Positions 34,720 to 44,692 of a DNA stretch of 61,960 nucleotides are shown one piece after another. The DNA comes from Prevotella sp. GTDB lineage: Bacteria; Bacteroidota; Bacteroidia; Bacteroidales; Bacteroidaceae. The stretch lies in the NCBI GenBank assembly GCA_017471465.1, contig JAFUTI010000033.1, positions 1 to 61,960 on the forward strand, written 5' to 3'. The notes beneath the pieces are model-generated. The model worked only from the letters and a program-made list of their open reading frames with translations, searched no databases and had not been told where the DNA came from. The stretch's first letter is position 1. Every line of letters starts with the position of its first letter. The translations under genes and the position numbers were made by a program.

Positions 34720-36342
34720 ATGTCACAAGCTATTCAAAAGACACTTCGCGACAGCGCCGCTATGCGCTGGACAGCCTTACTGCTGCTGGCTCTGGCCATG
34801 TTCTGCAGCTACATTTTCATGGACATCCTGTCGCCCATCAAGGACCTGATGCAGGAGACCCGCGGATGGGACTCAACGGCCTTCGGCACCATGCAGGGGT
34901 CAGAGGTATTCCTCAATGTGTTTGCCTTTTTCCTCATCTTCGCCGGCATCATTCTCGACAAGATGGGTGTACGCTTCACGGCTGTTCTGTCGGCAGCAGT
35001 CATGCTTGTCGGCGCGGTCATCAAGTGGTTTGCCGTTAGCGAGAGTTTCACTGGCAGCGGACTGGAGACATGGTTTACAGAGAACCTGAACTACATACCT
35101 CTGTTCGACGAGCTGGGTGTCAGCCCCTTCTACGAGGGAATGCCCGCCTCGGCCAAGTTTGCTGCCTGCGGTTTCATGATTTTCGGTTGCGGCTGCGAGA
35201 TGGCCGGTATCACGGTGTCGCGCGGTATTGTGAAATGGTTCAAGGGCCGGGAGATGGCACTGGCCATGGGCAGTGAGATGGCACTGGCGCGTCTGGGAGT
35301 TGCCACCTGCATGATATTCTCGCCGTTCTTTGCCCGTCTGGGTGGTGAGGTCAGTGTCTCGCGCTCGGTAGCTTTCGGCGTAGTGCTGATGTGCATTGCG
35401 CTGATTATGACCATTGTCTACTTCGTGATGGACCAGAAGCTTGATGCGCAGACCGGCGAAGCAGAAGAGAAGGACGACCCCTTTAAGATTTCTGATATCG
35501 GCAAGATTCTCTCCGACAGCGGTTTCTGGCTCGTTGCGCTGCTGTGCGTGCTCTATTATTCCGCCATCTTCCCCTTCCAGAAGTATGCCGTCAACATGTT
35601 GCAGTGCAACCTGACGCTCACCGAGCCCGGTGCCGATTCCTTCTGGTCAAGCCCATCAGTAACTATCGTTCAGTACGTCATCATGCTGCTGGTAGCAGCC
35701 GCCGGTTTTGCCAGCAATTTCCAGAAAACCAGTTCCAAGAAATACGGACTCTTGGCTATCTCCATCATCGCCCTCATAACCTACTGCTATATGGGCTTCA
35801 TGCGCCAGACAGCAGAGTCAATCTTCGCCGTGTTCCCCCTGCTGGCCGTACTCATCACACCTATCCTGGGTAACTATCTCGACAATCACGGCAAGGCCGT
35901 ATCGATGCTGATATTGGGGTCGCTGCTGCTCATCGGTTGCCACCTAACCTTCGCTTTCGTCCTGCCGCTGTTCAAGGGTAGCGCCGTGGGGGGCATCATC
36001 GTGGCCTACGCCACCATCCTGGTGCTGGGAGCATCGTTCTCCCTGGTTCCTGCATCTCTCTGGCCTTCCGTTCCCAAGCTTGTTGATGCCAAGGTCATCG
36101 GCTCGGCATACGCCCTCATCTTCTGGATTCAGAACATCGGTCTGTGGCTGTTCCCGCTGCTCATCGGCAAGGTGCTCGACGCTACCAACCCCGAAGGCAC
36201 CAGTCCTACAGAGCTCAACTACACGGCACCTCTTATCATGCTGGCCTGTCTGGGCGTTGCTGCCCTCGTTCTCGGTTTCGTACTGAAGGTTGTTGACCGC
36301 AAGAAGGGTCTTGGATTGGAATTGCCAAACATTGAAAAATAA
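34720..36342 (+). CDS. MFS transporter, MFSD1-like (paralogue 1)
   Basis: A 540-residue, 12-helix major facilitator. The A-like motif GIILDKMGVRF, the FGCGCEMAGITVSRGIVKWFKGREMALAMG segment and SLVPASLWPSVPKLVD match the family that includes animal MFSD1, a dipeptide uniporter. It is clearly paralogous to the gene at 37837. Adjacent secreted S9 peptidase makes peptide transport a reasonable guess. The ATG at 34720 is used; the upstream codons overlap the S9 stop. Confidence 0.82.
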   Translation: MSQAIQKTLRDSAAMRWTALLLLALAMFCSYIFMDILSPIKDLMQETRGWDSTAFGTMQGSEVFLNVFAFFLIFAGIILDKMGVRFTAVLSAAVMLVGAVIKWFAVSESFTGSGLETWFTENLNYIPLFDELGVSPFYEGMPASAKFAACGFMIFGCGCEMAGITVSRGIVKWFKGREMALAMGSEMALARLGVATCMIFSPFFARLGGEVSVSRSVAFGVVLMCIALIMTIVYFVMDQKLDAQTGEAEEKDDPFKISDIGKILSDSGFWLVALLCVLYYSAIFPFQKYAVNMLQCNLTLTEPGADSFWSSPSVTIVQYVIMLLVAAAGFASNFQKTSSKKYGLLAISIIALITYCYMGFMRQTAESIFAVFPLLAVLITPILGNYLDNHGKAVSMLILGSLLLIGCHLTFAFVLPLFKGSAVGGIIVAYATILVLGASFSLVPASLWPSVPKLVDAKVIGSAYALIFWIQNIGLWLFPLLIGKVLDATNPEGTSPTELNYTAPLIMLACLGVAALVLGFVLKVVDRKKGLGLELPNIEK

Positions 36343-36376
36343 CGTTTTATTACATCTCTAACTACCGTCACTCTGT

Positions 36377-37840
36377 ATGAAAATAGGTTTCGACAACGAC
36401 AAATATCTCAGAATTCAGTCGGAGCACATTAAGGAGCGCATCGCCCAGTTCGACGGCAAGCTCTACATGGAGCTTGGCGGCAAGCTCTTTGATGACCACC
36501 ATGCTTCGCGTGTGTTGCCCGGCTTCAAGCCCGACTCAAAGCTCAGAATGTTGGCCCAGTTGCGTGACTCGATTGAGATTATCATCGTGGTCAGTGCTGC
36601 CGACATTGAGAAAAACAAGGTGCGCGCCGACTTGGGTATCACCTACGATGAAGACGTGCTCCGTCTGCGCGATGAGTTTATGAACCGCCAGTTCATGGTT
36701 GGCTCGGTAGTCATCACTCACTACAGCGGCCAGAACGCCGCCGACCAGTTCCGCCACCGTCTGGAGCGGATGGGCATCAAATCGTATGTCCACTACCCCA
36801 TTGACGGTTATCCCCACAACGTGGAACTGATTGCAAGCGACGAGGGCTTCGGTAAGAATGACTATGTAGAGACCACCCGGCCACTAGTCATCGTCACCGC
36901 CCCCGGTCCCGGCAGCGGCAAGATGGCCACCTGTCTCAGTCAACTCTACAACGAGAACAAGCGCGGCATACGCGCAGGCTATGCTAAGTTCGAGACGTTC
37001 CCCGTATGGAACCTGCCACTGAAGCACCCCGTCAACATTGCCTACGAAGCCGCCACGGCCGACTTGAACGATGTCAACATGATTGACCCGTTCCATCTAG
37101 AGGCCTACGGCAAGACCGCCATCAACTACAACCGCGACATTGAGATTTTCCCCGTACTGAACACCCTGTTTGAAGGTATCTATGGCGAAAATCCCTACAA
37201 GTCGCCTACCGACATGGGCGTCAATATGGTGGGCTTCTGCATCAGCGACGACGAAGTGTGCTGCGATGCCTCAAAGAACGAGATTATCCGCCGCTTCTAT
37301 GATGCTACCAACAAGATGGCCGACGGTGCTGACAACGAAAGCGAGGTGAACAAGATTCGCCTGCTTTTTAACCAAGCCAAGATTACGACGGCCTTCCGCC
37401 GCACGACGACAGCCGCCTACGAGAAGAAGCTGGAGACAGGTCATACGGCAGCTGCCATCGAACTGGCCGACGGCACCATCATCACTGCCAAATCGTCGCC
37501 ACTGCTGGGTTGCAGTGCTGCTCTGCTGCTGAACGCCACGAAGCATCTTGCCGGCATCGACCACGAAGCCAAGCTCATTCCGCAGAGTCTCATTGAGCCT
37601 GTGCAGAAAACCAAGACAGAGTATCTGGGTGCCAAGAACCCACGACTGCATACTGATGAGGTACTGGTGGCTCTGAGTGTTCTGTCGGAGAACGACGATC
37701 TCTGCCGCCGAGCACTGGCCCAACTGCCGCAATTGCGCGACTGTCAGGTTCACTCTACGGTTATGCTGAGTGAGGTCGACCGCAAGATATTCAAGAAGCT
37801 AGGCTGCGGACTGACCTGTGATCCGGTGAGGAAGAAGTGA
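36377..37840 (+). CDS. DUF1846 protein
   Basis: A 487-residue cytosolic protein of family DUF1846: MKIGFDNDKYLRIQSEHIKERI, YMELGGKLFDDHHASRVLPGF, the P-loop-like APGPGSGKMATCLSQLY (about residues 179-195) and HAINEIEIF-like and SPTDMGVNMVGFCISDD segments. It has been structurally solved but its reaction is unestablished. It sits between two paralogous MFS genes, and its stop overlaps the next start (GTGA), so it is tied to the transport unit. ATP/nucleotide binding is my inference from the glycine-rich loop. Confidence 0.9.
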   Translation: MKIGFDNDKYLRIQSEHIKERIAQFDGKLYMELGGKLFDDHHASRVLPGFKPDSKLRMLAQLRDSIEIIIVVSAADIEKNKVRADLGITYDEDVLRLRDEFMNRQFMVGSVVITHYSGQNAADQFRHRLERMGIKSYVHYPIDGYPHNVELIASDEGFGKNDYVETTRPLVIVTAPGPGSGKMATCLSQLYNENKRGIRAGYAKFETFPVWNLPLKHPVNIAYEAATADLNDVNMIDPFHLEAYGKTAINYNRDIEIFPVLNTLFEGIYGENPYKSPTDMGVNMVGFCISDDEVCCDASKNEIIRRFYDATNKMADGADNESEVNKIRLLFNQAKITTAFRRTTTAAYEKKLETGHTAAAIELADGTIITAKSSPLLGCSAALLLNATKHLAGIDHEAKLIPQSLIEPVQKTKTEYLGAKNPRLHTDEVLVALSVLSENDDLCRRALAQLPQLRDCQVHSTVMLSEVDRKIFKKLGCGLTCDPVRKK

Positions 37841-39186
37841 AAAGTCGGTTGAATGACTCTGGCGTAGCACGCTGGACCGTGCTTTTCATCGTAGCTACTG
37901 CTATGATGATGGGCTACTTTGTCAACGATGTGATGTCGCCCTTGGAGACACTGCTGGAGATGCCGCGCTCTGAGGGCGGTCTGGGTTGGACACCAACCGA
38001 CTACGGTTTCTTCTCGGGTGCCGGCAGTTTCATCAACGTCTTCCTACTGATGCTCTTCTTCTCAGGCATCATTCTGGACAAGATGGGCATCCGGTTTACC
38101 GGCACGTTGGCTTGTTCGCTAATGGTGGCTGGCACACTTATTAAGTATTATGCTGTCTGCACAGCCCCCACAGGCCAGCTTTTCGGACTGCCTATGACGG
38201 TAGTTTTCGCTGCCCTGGGCTTCTCGGTCTTTGGAGTCGGCTACGAGATGACCGGTATTACGGTGTCAAAAGCGATGGTGCGCTGGTTTACAGGCCACGA
38301 GCTCGCAATGGCAATGGGCATCCAGCTGGCAATGGCCCGTCTGGGCACTGCTGCTGCCCTCAGTATCTCGGCTCCCATAGCGCGCCACTTCACGCTGTCG
38401 GCCCCACTACTGCTGTCTTTGGGGCTGCTGATAATCGGGCTGTTAGCTTTCTTGGTGTTCTGTGTGATGGACAAGCGGCTGGATTATACTTCCGGTCTGC
38501 CAAACCAGTCTGATTCCGACGAAGAATTCCGCTGGGGCGACATCGGTGTCACCTTGCGCTCACCGGGATTCTGGCTCATCACGCTGTTTTGTGTACTTTT
38601 CTACTCTGCTGTCTCGCCTTTCCTGAAGTTTTCAACCAAGCTGATGGTGATGAAATACGGCGTCGATGCAGACATTGCCGGATTCTTCTCCAGCATAGCA
38701 CCCTTTGGCACCATCCTGCTGACACCCCTCTTCGGATTTGTCTACGACCGCTATGGACGCGGTGTCACGCTAGTCATCACGGGAGCCCTGCTGCTGACTG
38801 TCGTCCACTTCGGTTTCTCACTGCCCTTGCACAGCAGCACGGTGGCTATTCTGCTGATGATCACACTCAGCATTGGCTACTCGCTGGCTCCCGCCGCCTT
38901 GTGGCCATGCGTACCTAAGATTATCCCGCTGAAATGCTTAGGCACAGCCTACTCCATGATTTTCTTTATTCAGAACTTCGGGCGTGCCATCATACCCATG
39001 CTTGTGGGACGTGCCAATGAGACAGACTCCACCTACACCACGTCGATGCTCATCTTCGGCTTTACCGCCCTTGGCGCTACCGCCGTTGCTGTAGTCATGC
39101 TTATTGTTGACCGCCGCAATGGATACAGCCTGCAACTTCCAAACATCAAGAAAAAAACAGAATTAGAGTCGGAAGCGGACGACTAA
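37837..39186 (+). CDS. MFS transporter, MFSD1-like (paralogue 2)
   Basis: A 449-residue major facilitator starting with GTG that overlaps the DUF1846 stop. It shares the distinctive FSGIILDKMGIRFTG, GVGYEMTGITVSKAMVRWFTGHELAMAMG and SLAPAALWPCVPKI segments with the gene at 34720 and ends in the same LQLPNIKK-type tail. Twelve helices are visible. Substrate probably peptide (context). Its 3' end overlaps the converging endonuclease-fold gene by 24 bases. Confidence 0.82.
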   Translation: MKSRLNDSGVARWTVLFIVATAMMMGYFVNDVMSPLETLLEMPRSEGGLGWTPTDYGFFSGAGSFINVFLLMLFFSGIILDKMGIRFTGTLACSLMVAGTLIKYYAVCTAPTGQLFGLPMTVVFAALGFSVFGVGYEMTGITVSKAMVRWFTGHELAMAMGIQLAMARLGTAAALSISAPIARHFTLSAPLLLSLGLLIIGLLAFLVFCVMDKRLDYTSGLPNQSDSDEEFRWGDIGVTLRSPGFWLITLFCVLFYSAVSPFLKFSTKLMVMKYGVDADIAGFFSSIAPFGTILLTPLFGFVYDRYGRGVTLVITGALLLTVVHFGFSLPLHSSTVAILLMITLSIGYSLAPAALWPCVPKIIPLKCLGTAYSMIFFIQNFGRAIIPMLVGRANETDSTYTTSMLIFGFTALGATAVAVVMLIVDRRNGYSLQLPNIKKKTELESEADD

Positions 39187-40092
39187 AGGCAGGTGGTCGC
39201 TATAGCCAGGCTGATAAGTCATGCCAAGAAAGGTGCGACGGGGACGATTACCACCATAGAGCTTATCTGGTTCAAGCAGAAATTTTGGTGCATGCACAAA
39301 AGCCGTATCGACCTTATTATAGAGTGAACGTGACCCAAGAATGTGATCAATGCTTCCCCACCGGCCTTGATAGCGGTATGTGCCCTTGACACCATTTTGC
39401 CCCCTAGCCTCTTTCGTCAGATGTCGCAGGCGGTGCTGGCAAATTGTTTTCAAGGCAGGACTGTCTACCTCGTCATTAAAGTCACCGGCTATGACGATAT
39501 GAGCATCAGAAGTCGTGGCAAAAACGGAGTCGACCGACTCACACAACCTGTCGGCTACCGCCTTTCGGAAAGGACGGCTATAGCGCTCTCCCCCATAACG
39601 ACTGGGGGCATGAACCACAAAGACGTGCAGCGTGTCGCCGCTGGTCAGCAAGCCAGAGGCATAGAGGATATCACGCGTAGGACGCATGTTCTTGACCGGT
39701 GTGACCCGAACGCCATAGCTGTCGAGCAGGCGGAAAGAAAAAGGATTGAACACCAGGGCCACATCAATGCCACGAAGGTCGGGCGAAGCGGTCATAACAT
39801 AGTCGTATCCCGCATTACGCAACAGCGAACGGTGAACCAGATCATGCAAGACGGTATCGTTCTCAACCTCACAAAGCGCCACCAGATCGGGAATCCCACT
39901 ATCGCACGTCGACAGAATCTCCTGCGCAATGTTATTCAGTTTACGCCAATAGCGCTTTCGCGTCCAGTGCCGTAGGCCTTCTGGCAAGTATTCCGTGTCC
40001 TGTTTCAGCGAGTCGTGACGCGTGTCAAACAGATTCTCGCAGTTCAATTCCACCATCGTAAGCCACGATGAAAGCAGCAAACTAATGAACAC
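39163..40092 (-). CDS. Endonuclease/exonuclease/phosphatase-fold secreted protein
   Basis: A 309-residue EEP-superfamily enzyme: VELNCENLFDTRHD, DLVALCEVEND (catalytic Glu), VVHAPSRYGGE, VIAGDFNDEVDS (GDFN) and GYSDHLPLV (SDH). A short hydrophobic N-terminus (MFISLLLSSWL) suggests export. These Bacteroidota EEP proteins may act on nucleic acid, nucleotides or phospho-substrates; the sequence alone does not tell which. It is last in the minus-strand LysM-porin-POT run. Confidence 0.88.
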   Translation of the reverse strand: MFISLLLSSWLTMVELNCENLFDTRHDSLKQDTEYLPEGLRHWTRKRYWRKLNNIAQEILSTCDSGIPDLVALCEVENDTVLHDLVHRSLLRNAGYDYVMTASPDLRGIDVALVFNPFSFRLLDSYGVRVTPVKNMRPTRDILYASGLLTSGDTLHVFVVHAPSRYGGERYSRPFRKAVADRLCESVDSVFATTSDAHIVIAGDFNDEVDSPALKTICQHRLRHLTKEARGQNGVKGTYRYQGRWGSIDHILGSRSLYNKVDTAFVHAPKFLLEPDKLYGGNRPRRTFLGMTYQPGYSDHLPLVVRFRL

Positions 40093-40150
40093 AACACTTG
40101 ATTATTCGCCCCAGACCGGCTACAACAGCGCCGGTGAGGGGCGAGATTTA

Positions 40151-41683
40151 TTAGCAGACCTTCTCCAAGCGCTTCATGATAGAAAACATGAAGACGGCCG
40201 AGATGAGACAGAGTGCGATGAAGACGCTCCATACGGCCCACAAGGGAATATTACCCCACAGATAGCCGCCCACGCCTACGAGCTTGTTACCGATGGCGGT
40301 AGCTACAAACCATCCGCCCATCATCAAGCCCTTGTACTTCGGGGGTGCCACTTTCGAGACGAAGGAGATGCCCATCGGCGAGAGGAGCAGCTCGGCAAAT
40401 GTCAAGATGAGGTAGGTATAGATCAGCAGTTGAGGTGTCACATCGGCCATGTGCATAGCTACGGTCTCACCATCGGCGCCGACAGTTGTCTGCGGCAAGG
40501 GCAGTCCGAAGGAAGCGACAGCCATCAAGCAGTAAGCTAATCCAGCAACAACCATACCATAAGCAATCTTACGTGGAGCTGAGGGTTCCTTACCTTTGGC
40601 AGCCAACGAGCCGAAGATAGCCAGCGACACTGGCGTCAGAGCCACCACATAGAAGGGGTTGAACTGCTGGAAGATCGGTGCAGACACAGCGACAATCTCA
40701 CCTGAGGTGCTGTCGTACTGCAGGAACAGGAACGCCAGAGCGATGCCGATGACAATCGCCGAGATGGCTTTCGCCTTACCGGTCTTGCTCTGGAAGAGTG
40801 AGAAGAGTGCGTAGACGATAAAGATGACGGCCACGAGATTCCACACATTGAAGGCCATGCCCTCAACACCGGTCGAGGTACGTGCCGTAAACTCATCGGC
40901 AAAATACGTCAGCGACAGACCGTTCTGGTGGAATGCCATCCAGAAGAAGATGACCACTGCAAACACGAGACAGAGGGCGACGATGCGTGCCTTTGTCTCC
41001 TCCTTCGACAGCTCCTCGACAGCAGCCATTTTGTCATCAGCCGTCTTCTTGCCGCCCTCCACGTGGCGGAATGTTCCGCGGAAGATATAGTAGATGGCGA
41101 TACTCAGTATGAGCGATGCGCAAGCGACGGCGAAGGCAAAGTGATAGGAGTCGTTCACCGATGTTCCGAGATTCTGCTGTGCCCACTCCATAATCTTCAC
41201 TGCTGCCGTCGGCGCAAACAGTGCGCCGATGTTGATGGCCATGTAGAAGATGGAGAAACCAGAGTCGCGCTGCCCGGCATACTTCGGGTCGTTGTAGAGA
41301 TCGCCCACCATCACCTGGAGGTTACCTTTAAACAGACCAGTCCCGAGACCGATGAGTACCAATGCTGCCAACATCACAACGAGTGCCAGCGTGTCGCCGC
41401 CAAGAGGAACTGAGAGGAGCAGATATCCGGCAAACATAATGAGTATGCCGATGGTGACCATCCTGCCGAATCCGAAGCGGTCAGCCAGCCATCCACCCAC
41501 GATGGGGAGGAAGTAGACAAGCATCAGGAAGTCACTGTAGATCTCGCCTGCCCAACCGGCGTCGAGTCCGTAGTTTGCACGTAGGAAGAGTGCGAAGACG
41601 GCAAGCATGGTGTAGTAACCGAAGCGCTCGCCTGTGTTGGCCAGTGCCAACGCATAAAGTCCTTTAGGTTGGTTTTCAAACAT
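40151..41683 (-). CDS. POT family proton-coupled di/tripeptide transporter
   Basis: A 510-residue, 12-14 helix carrier. The ExxER-equivalent NTGERFGYYTM, the GGWLADRFGFGRM loop, GTGLFKGNLQVMVGDLY and SGFSIFYMAINIGALFAPTAA (PTR2 signature) identify a PTR2/DtpT-type peptide transporter. It is 3 bases after the porin gene. With the opposite operon's S9 peptidase and MFSD1-like carriers, this stretch looks devoted to peptide use. Confidence 0.93.
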   Translation of the reverse strand: MFENQPKGLYALALANTGERFGYYTMLAVFALFLRANYGLDAGWAGEIYSDFLMLVYFLPIVGGWLADRFGFGRMVTIGILIMFAGYLLLSVPLGGDTLALVVMLAALVLIGLGTGLFKGNLQVMVGDLYNDPKYAGQRDSGFSIFYMAINIGALFAPTAAVKIMEWAQQNLGTSVNDSYHFAFAVACASLILSIAIYYIFRGTFRHVEGGKKTADDKMAAVEELSKEETKARIVALCLVFAVVIFFWMAFHQNGLSLTYFADEFTARTSTGVEGMAFNVWNLVAVIFIVYALFSLFQSKTGKAKAISAIVIGIALAFLFLQYDSTSGEIVAVSAPIFQQFNPFYVVALTPVSLAIFGSLAAKGKEPSAPRKIAYGMVVAGLAYCLMAVASFGLPLPQTTVGADGETVAMHMADVTPQLLIYTYLILTFAELLLSPMGISFVSKVAPPKYKGLMMGGWFVATAIGNKLVGVGGYLWGNIPLWAVWSVFIALCLISAVFMFSIMKRLEKVC

Positions 41684-41686
41684 AAC

Positions 41687-42475
41687 TTATTTTATTTTAG
41701 GGTTTTTACTCTTGATGATGTCAAACAGGTAGGTGGCCTTGATGACGATGCCCTGATAGTTGGACTTGGCGAAATAGTCTCGCTTAGTGTTACCGTAGAT
41801 ATTAGCCAGTCCGAAATAGTATCGTCCTTCGACCATGAAATGGCCAACGTTTCGTAACGACAGTTCTACGCCGAGACCCGCAGCTATGCCGTAGTCGAGT
41901 TTGTTCTCGACAGACATGTGGTACATATTTGAGAAATGGGTTTCGCCGATGTCGGGACCTGAAACGTGCGACACTCGGTCGGTGGTGTTGGGATGGTCGA
42001 GGTCGAAGTTGGCCTCTGTCTTCTCGTTGAGATAGTATCCCAGCTGCGGTCCTATCTGGAAGTAGGCCTGTAGTCCCTGTCGCTCGCGTCCCCATCCCAG
42101 TCGTGCGAAGAATGGCACCTGTATGTAGTTAACGATACGTGAATACTCCTCAGCCACGCCCGTCGCGCTGTTGATGACCGGCTGGTCGTTTACGTCCCAG
42201 ATGCGCTCCTTCCAGCCCATCTGGGTATAGTTCACCTCTGCCACGACCGAGCAGATGCTCTTGAAATACTTCTCGCCGTTGTAGCGCAGCGTGAGTCCCA
42301 GGGTCTTGCCGACGAGCTGGTTCTGCGGGACCTCAGGTGTGAAGGCAACGGTACTCAACGATGCGCCGCCATTGACACCGATGGCAAACTCATTGCGATA
42401 CTCACCAATCTGTGCCTTTGTGCTGCGCACGCAAAGAAGGGTCATCAGCAGTAATAAGAGGAATCTGTATCTCAT
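41687..42475 (-). CDS. Outer-membrane porin-family protein
   Basis: A 262-residue exported protein (MRYRFLLLLLMTLLCVRSTKAQ) with a PF13568-type barrel: NEFAIGVNGGASLSTVAF, VVAEVNYTQMGWKE, IVNYIQVPFFARLGWG, YFQIGPQLGYYL, YGIAAGLGVELSL, FMVEGRYYFGLANIY. It is two bases after the LysM/binding-protein gene, so the pair is probably functionally linked. Confidence 0.85.
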   Translation of the reverse strand: MRYRFLLLLLMTLLCVRSTKAQIGEYRNEFAIGVNGGASLSTVAFTPEVPQNQLVGKTLGLTLRYNGEKYFKSICSVVAEVNYTQMGWKERIWDVNDQPVINSATGVAEEYSRIVNYIQVPFFARLGWGRERQGLQAYFQIGPQLGYYLNEKTEANFDLDHPNTTDRVSHVSGPDIGETHFSNMYHMSVENKLDYGIAAGLGVELSLRNVGHFMVEGRYYFGLANIYGNTKRDYFAKSNYQGIVIKATYLFDIIKSKNPKIK

Positions 42476-42477
42476 AC

Positions 42478-43860
42478 TCAGTAATTGATGACCTCCATAC
42501 GATGTTCTGGCAAGTAGTGGACAAACACCTGAGAATTGTTCTGATGCCCGCCACTGCCAACGCGCTGGAATCTCAGCGGTGTCTGTATGGCATCGTAGCC
42601 CAACAGACCTGGAGCTCCCGTGAAGTCGTTGCCGAAGCGATAGATACCCATCAGGAAGAACATCGCATGATCGAAGCCTGTTATTGCAAAACGCGGCAGT
42701 GAGTTCATCATGTCCTGATGGAAGTTTGAGATATACTTTTTCTGAAAGCGGAGGGTGTTCGATGTCAAGGGTGTATAATGGAATGTTGACGGGATATAGG
42801 CATCGTACTTATAGAAATTGTCTAGCTGGTGCTTGGTGTACATCAGCCACTCCGTGTAGCCAAAGAGCGTGATTTTCAAGTCAGGATAAGTAGCCGTCAT
42901 ACCGTTCAGTTTGGCGGCAGCTACATTCAGCTCTGGTGAGCGTCCCGTATTCAGGACGACAACGTTAGGCTTGATGCGGCTGAATGCCTTTGCGAAGTTT
43001 GCTTCTGATGACTTCAGATTTGTCAAGCTGTATTCTATGCCGCTTGCCTCCAGTTTCCTTCGCAAGCCCGAGGTGAAGCCACCCTTCGTACTCGTTGAAT
43101 CGTTGCAGTCGATAAAGACGGGATGACACCCGCCGAAGCGTTTCACGAACTGCGCTATCGTCGCCTCGTTTTGCGTGCCGGGCGACTGATACACCTGAAA
43201 GATGTTAGGATTCGTCGCCAACTGCGGAGCATTGATAGAGAAAGGTATGACGAGCCTGATGCCATTTTCGGCAACGAATTCGGAGAGCTGCGCCATCTGC
43301 TTTGAGTACAACGGACCTATAATCAGGTCGCATTGGCGGGCGGCCTTCTCGCGCAGCACGGGTGCGATATCCTCATTGTCGGGAGTGTTCCAGGCGTGCA
43401 CATCGACTGAGATGCCCATCCTCTTCAGACTGTCACAGGCCATCAGTATGCCACGATAGTACTCCACCATACGTCGTCCGTCGCCGTTGATGTCGTGCAA
43501 CGGCAGCATCACGCCAAGCCGTATGGGTGTGCCCTTGACGCGCATTTTCAGCGGAGCCTGCACTGGCTGACGGCTCACGCTGACGGGAGTTTCTACCGTC
43601 TGTGAGCTGCTATTCTGGGTTTTGGGATAGGGAATACAGATGTAGCTATCCTTCTTGAGTTCATAGCCTGGTGTGTTCATCTCAGGATTGGCATCTACCA
43701 GTTCCTGAATGGTGATGCCATACTGGCGGGCAATGCCGAAGATGGTCTCCTTCTTCTTCACCTTGTGGATCTCACGCCATTTCTGTGTCTGACAGTATGC
43801 CGTCTGTGCGACGAAAGCCATTAGAAAGGCAATAAAACAACCATAAAATATCCGTTTCAT
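42478..43860 (-). CDS. LysM-domain protein with type I periplasmic-binding fold
   Basis: A 460-residue secreted protein. A signal peptide (to about 24) is followed by a LysM domain (about 30-77, HKVKKKETIFGIARQYGITIQELVDANPEM), a short linker, and a bilobed ABC-substrate-binding-like region (IRLGVMLPLHDINGDGRRMVEYYRGI, DLIIGPLYSKQMAQLSEF, ITLFGYTEWL). The LysM should tether it to peptidoglycan; the binding fold resembles the LpoA/YraM-like group, which activates penicillin-binding proteins in E. coli. That role here is inference. First gene of a four-gene run. Confidence 0.85.
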   Translation of the reverse strand: MKRIFYGCFIAFLMAFVAQTAYCQTQKWREIHKVKKKETIFGIARQYGITIQELVDANPEMNTPGYELKKDSYICIPYPKTQNSSSQTVETPVSVSRQPVQAPLKMRVKGTPIRLGVMLPLHDINGDGRRMVEYYRGILMACDSLKRMGISVDVHAWNTPDNEDIAPVLREKAARQCDLIIGPLYSKQMAQLSEFVAENGIRLVIPFSINAPQLATNPNIFQVYQSPGTQNEATIAQFVKRFGGCHPVFIDCNDSTSTKGGFTSGLRRKLEASGIEYSLTNLKSSEANFAKAFSRIKPNVVVLNTGRSPELNVAAAKLNGMTATYPDLKITLFGYTEWLMYTKHQLDNFYKYDAYIPSTFHYTPLTSNTLRFQKKYISNFHQDMMNSLPRFAITGFDHAMFFLMGIYRFGNDFTGAPGLLGYDAIQTPLRFQRVGSGGHQNNSQVFVHYLPEHRMEVINY

Positions 43861-43885
43861 TTGCTGATTTTCTATTTTAACGCTG

Positions 43886-43916
43886 CAAAATTACAAAAAA
43901 AGCACGGCACTTTCAA
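43886..43916 (-). promoter_or_regulatory. Promoter of LysM-porin-POT operon
   Basis: Minus-strand TTG (plus 43914-43916), 20 bases, TAATTTTG (plus 43886-43893), 25 bases ahead of the start. Confidence 0.7.
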
Positions 43917-43936
43917 CCCTTTTTCAAGTTTTTTTG

Positions 43937-43944
43937 TATCTTTG
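43937..43944 (+). promoter_or_regulatory. -7 promoter element for the type B CTD/uvrA pair
   Basis: TATCTTTG, 20 bases before the ATG at 43965; lies back to back with the LysM operon promoter. It probably drives uvrA too, since only 8 bases separate the two genes. Confidence 0.5.
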
Positions 43945-43964
43945 CGTCCAAAATCGACGAATAC

Positions 43965-44684
43965 ATGAGAACAAGACACTTTTTAACCTTCATAGTCGCC
44001 CTGCTGTCAGCCACAGTTGCCGCTCAGAGTGTCGCCCCGACGGCAAGCTATCTGGAAGACGAGAAGACGACAGAGAAATGGGAGAACATTTCAGGACAAG
44101 CACCGCTCGATGTGACCTTCAGGGCCAACCCGTCGAAGATGGAGGGCCACACGGCAGCCTACGAGTGGCACATCAAGCGAAAAGAAGCCACGACAGACCT
44201 GGTGGTACACTATGAGGAGGACACGTCCTACCGTTTCCTGGAGTCGGGCACGTTTGTCGTGACGCTGAAGACACGCCTGACGGACAACGACAGCGAACTT
44301 GACGAGAAGAGTATCGAAGTGACCATCAGCGAGAGCCGTCTGGAAATGCCCAACGCCTTTTCGCCTAACGGCGACCAGATCAACGAGTATTATGCTGCCA
44401 AGGGAGCAAAGATTAATCCCGGTCACAGCACAGACGGATACAAGAGCATCGTTGAGTTCCACGCCTACATCTTCAACCGCTGGGGGCAGAAGCTCTACGA
44501 ATGGACCGATATCGACGGCGGATGGGACGGCACCTACAAGGGCAGTCCCGTCAAGGAAGGTGTCTACTTCGTGCTGGTAAAGGCCAGGGGTGCCGACGGG
44601 CGTGAGTATAACATCAAGAAAGACGTCAACCTGCTGAGAGGCTATATCGAAGGCACGTCGACCAATTCTTCCACCGGCAACTGA
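43965..44684 (+). CDS. PKD-like protein with gliding-motility/type B C-terminal domain
   Basis: A 239-residue exported protein (signal peptide ending TVAAQ). Residues about 35-125 are a PKD-like beta-sandwich ([18 protein letters not shown]...AYEWHI). Then comes a CHU_C/type [54 protein letters not shown], which addresses proteins to the type 9 secretion system. The tail continues about 25 residues past the usual end. Immediately precedes uvrA. Confidence 0.85.
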   Translation: MRTRHFLTFIVALLSATVAAQSVAPTASYLEDEKTTEKWENISGQAPLDVTFRANPSKMEGHTAAYEWHIKRKEATTDLVVHYEEDTSYRFLESGTFVVTLKTRLTDNDSELDEKSIEVTISESRLEMPNAFSPNGDQINEYYAAKGAKINPGHSTDGYKSIVEFHAYIFNRWGQKLYEWTDIDGGWDGTYKGSPVKEGVYFVLVKARGADGREYNIKKDVNLLRGYIEGTSTNSSTGN

Positions 44685-44692
44685 CGACATCA

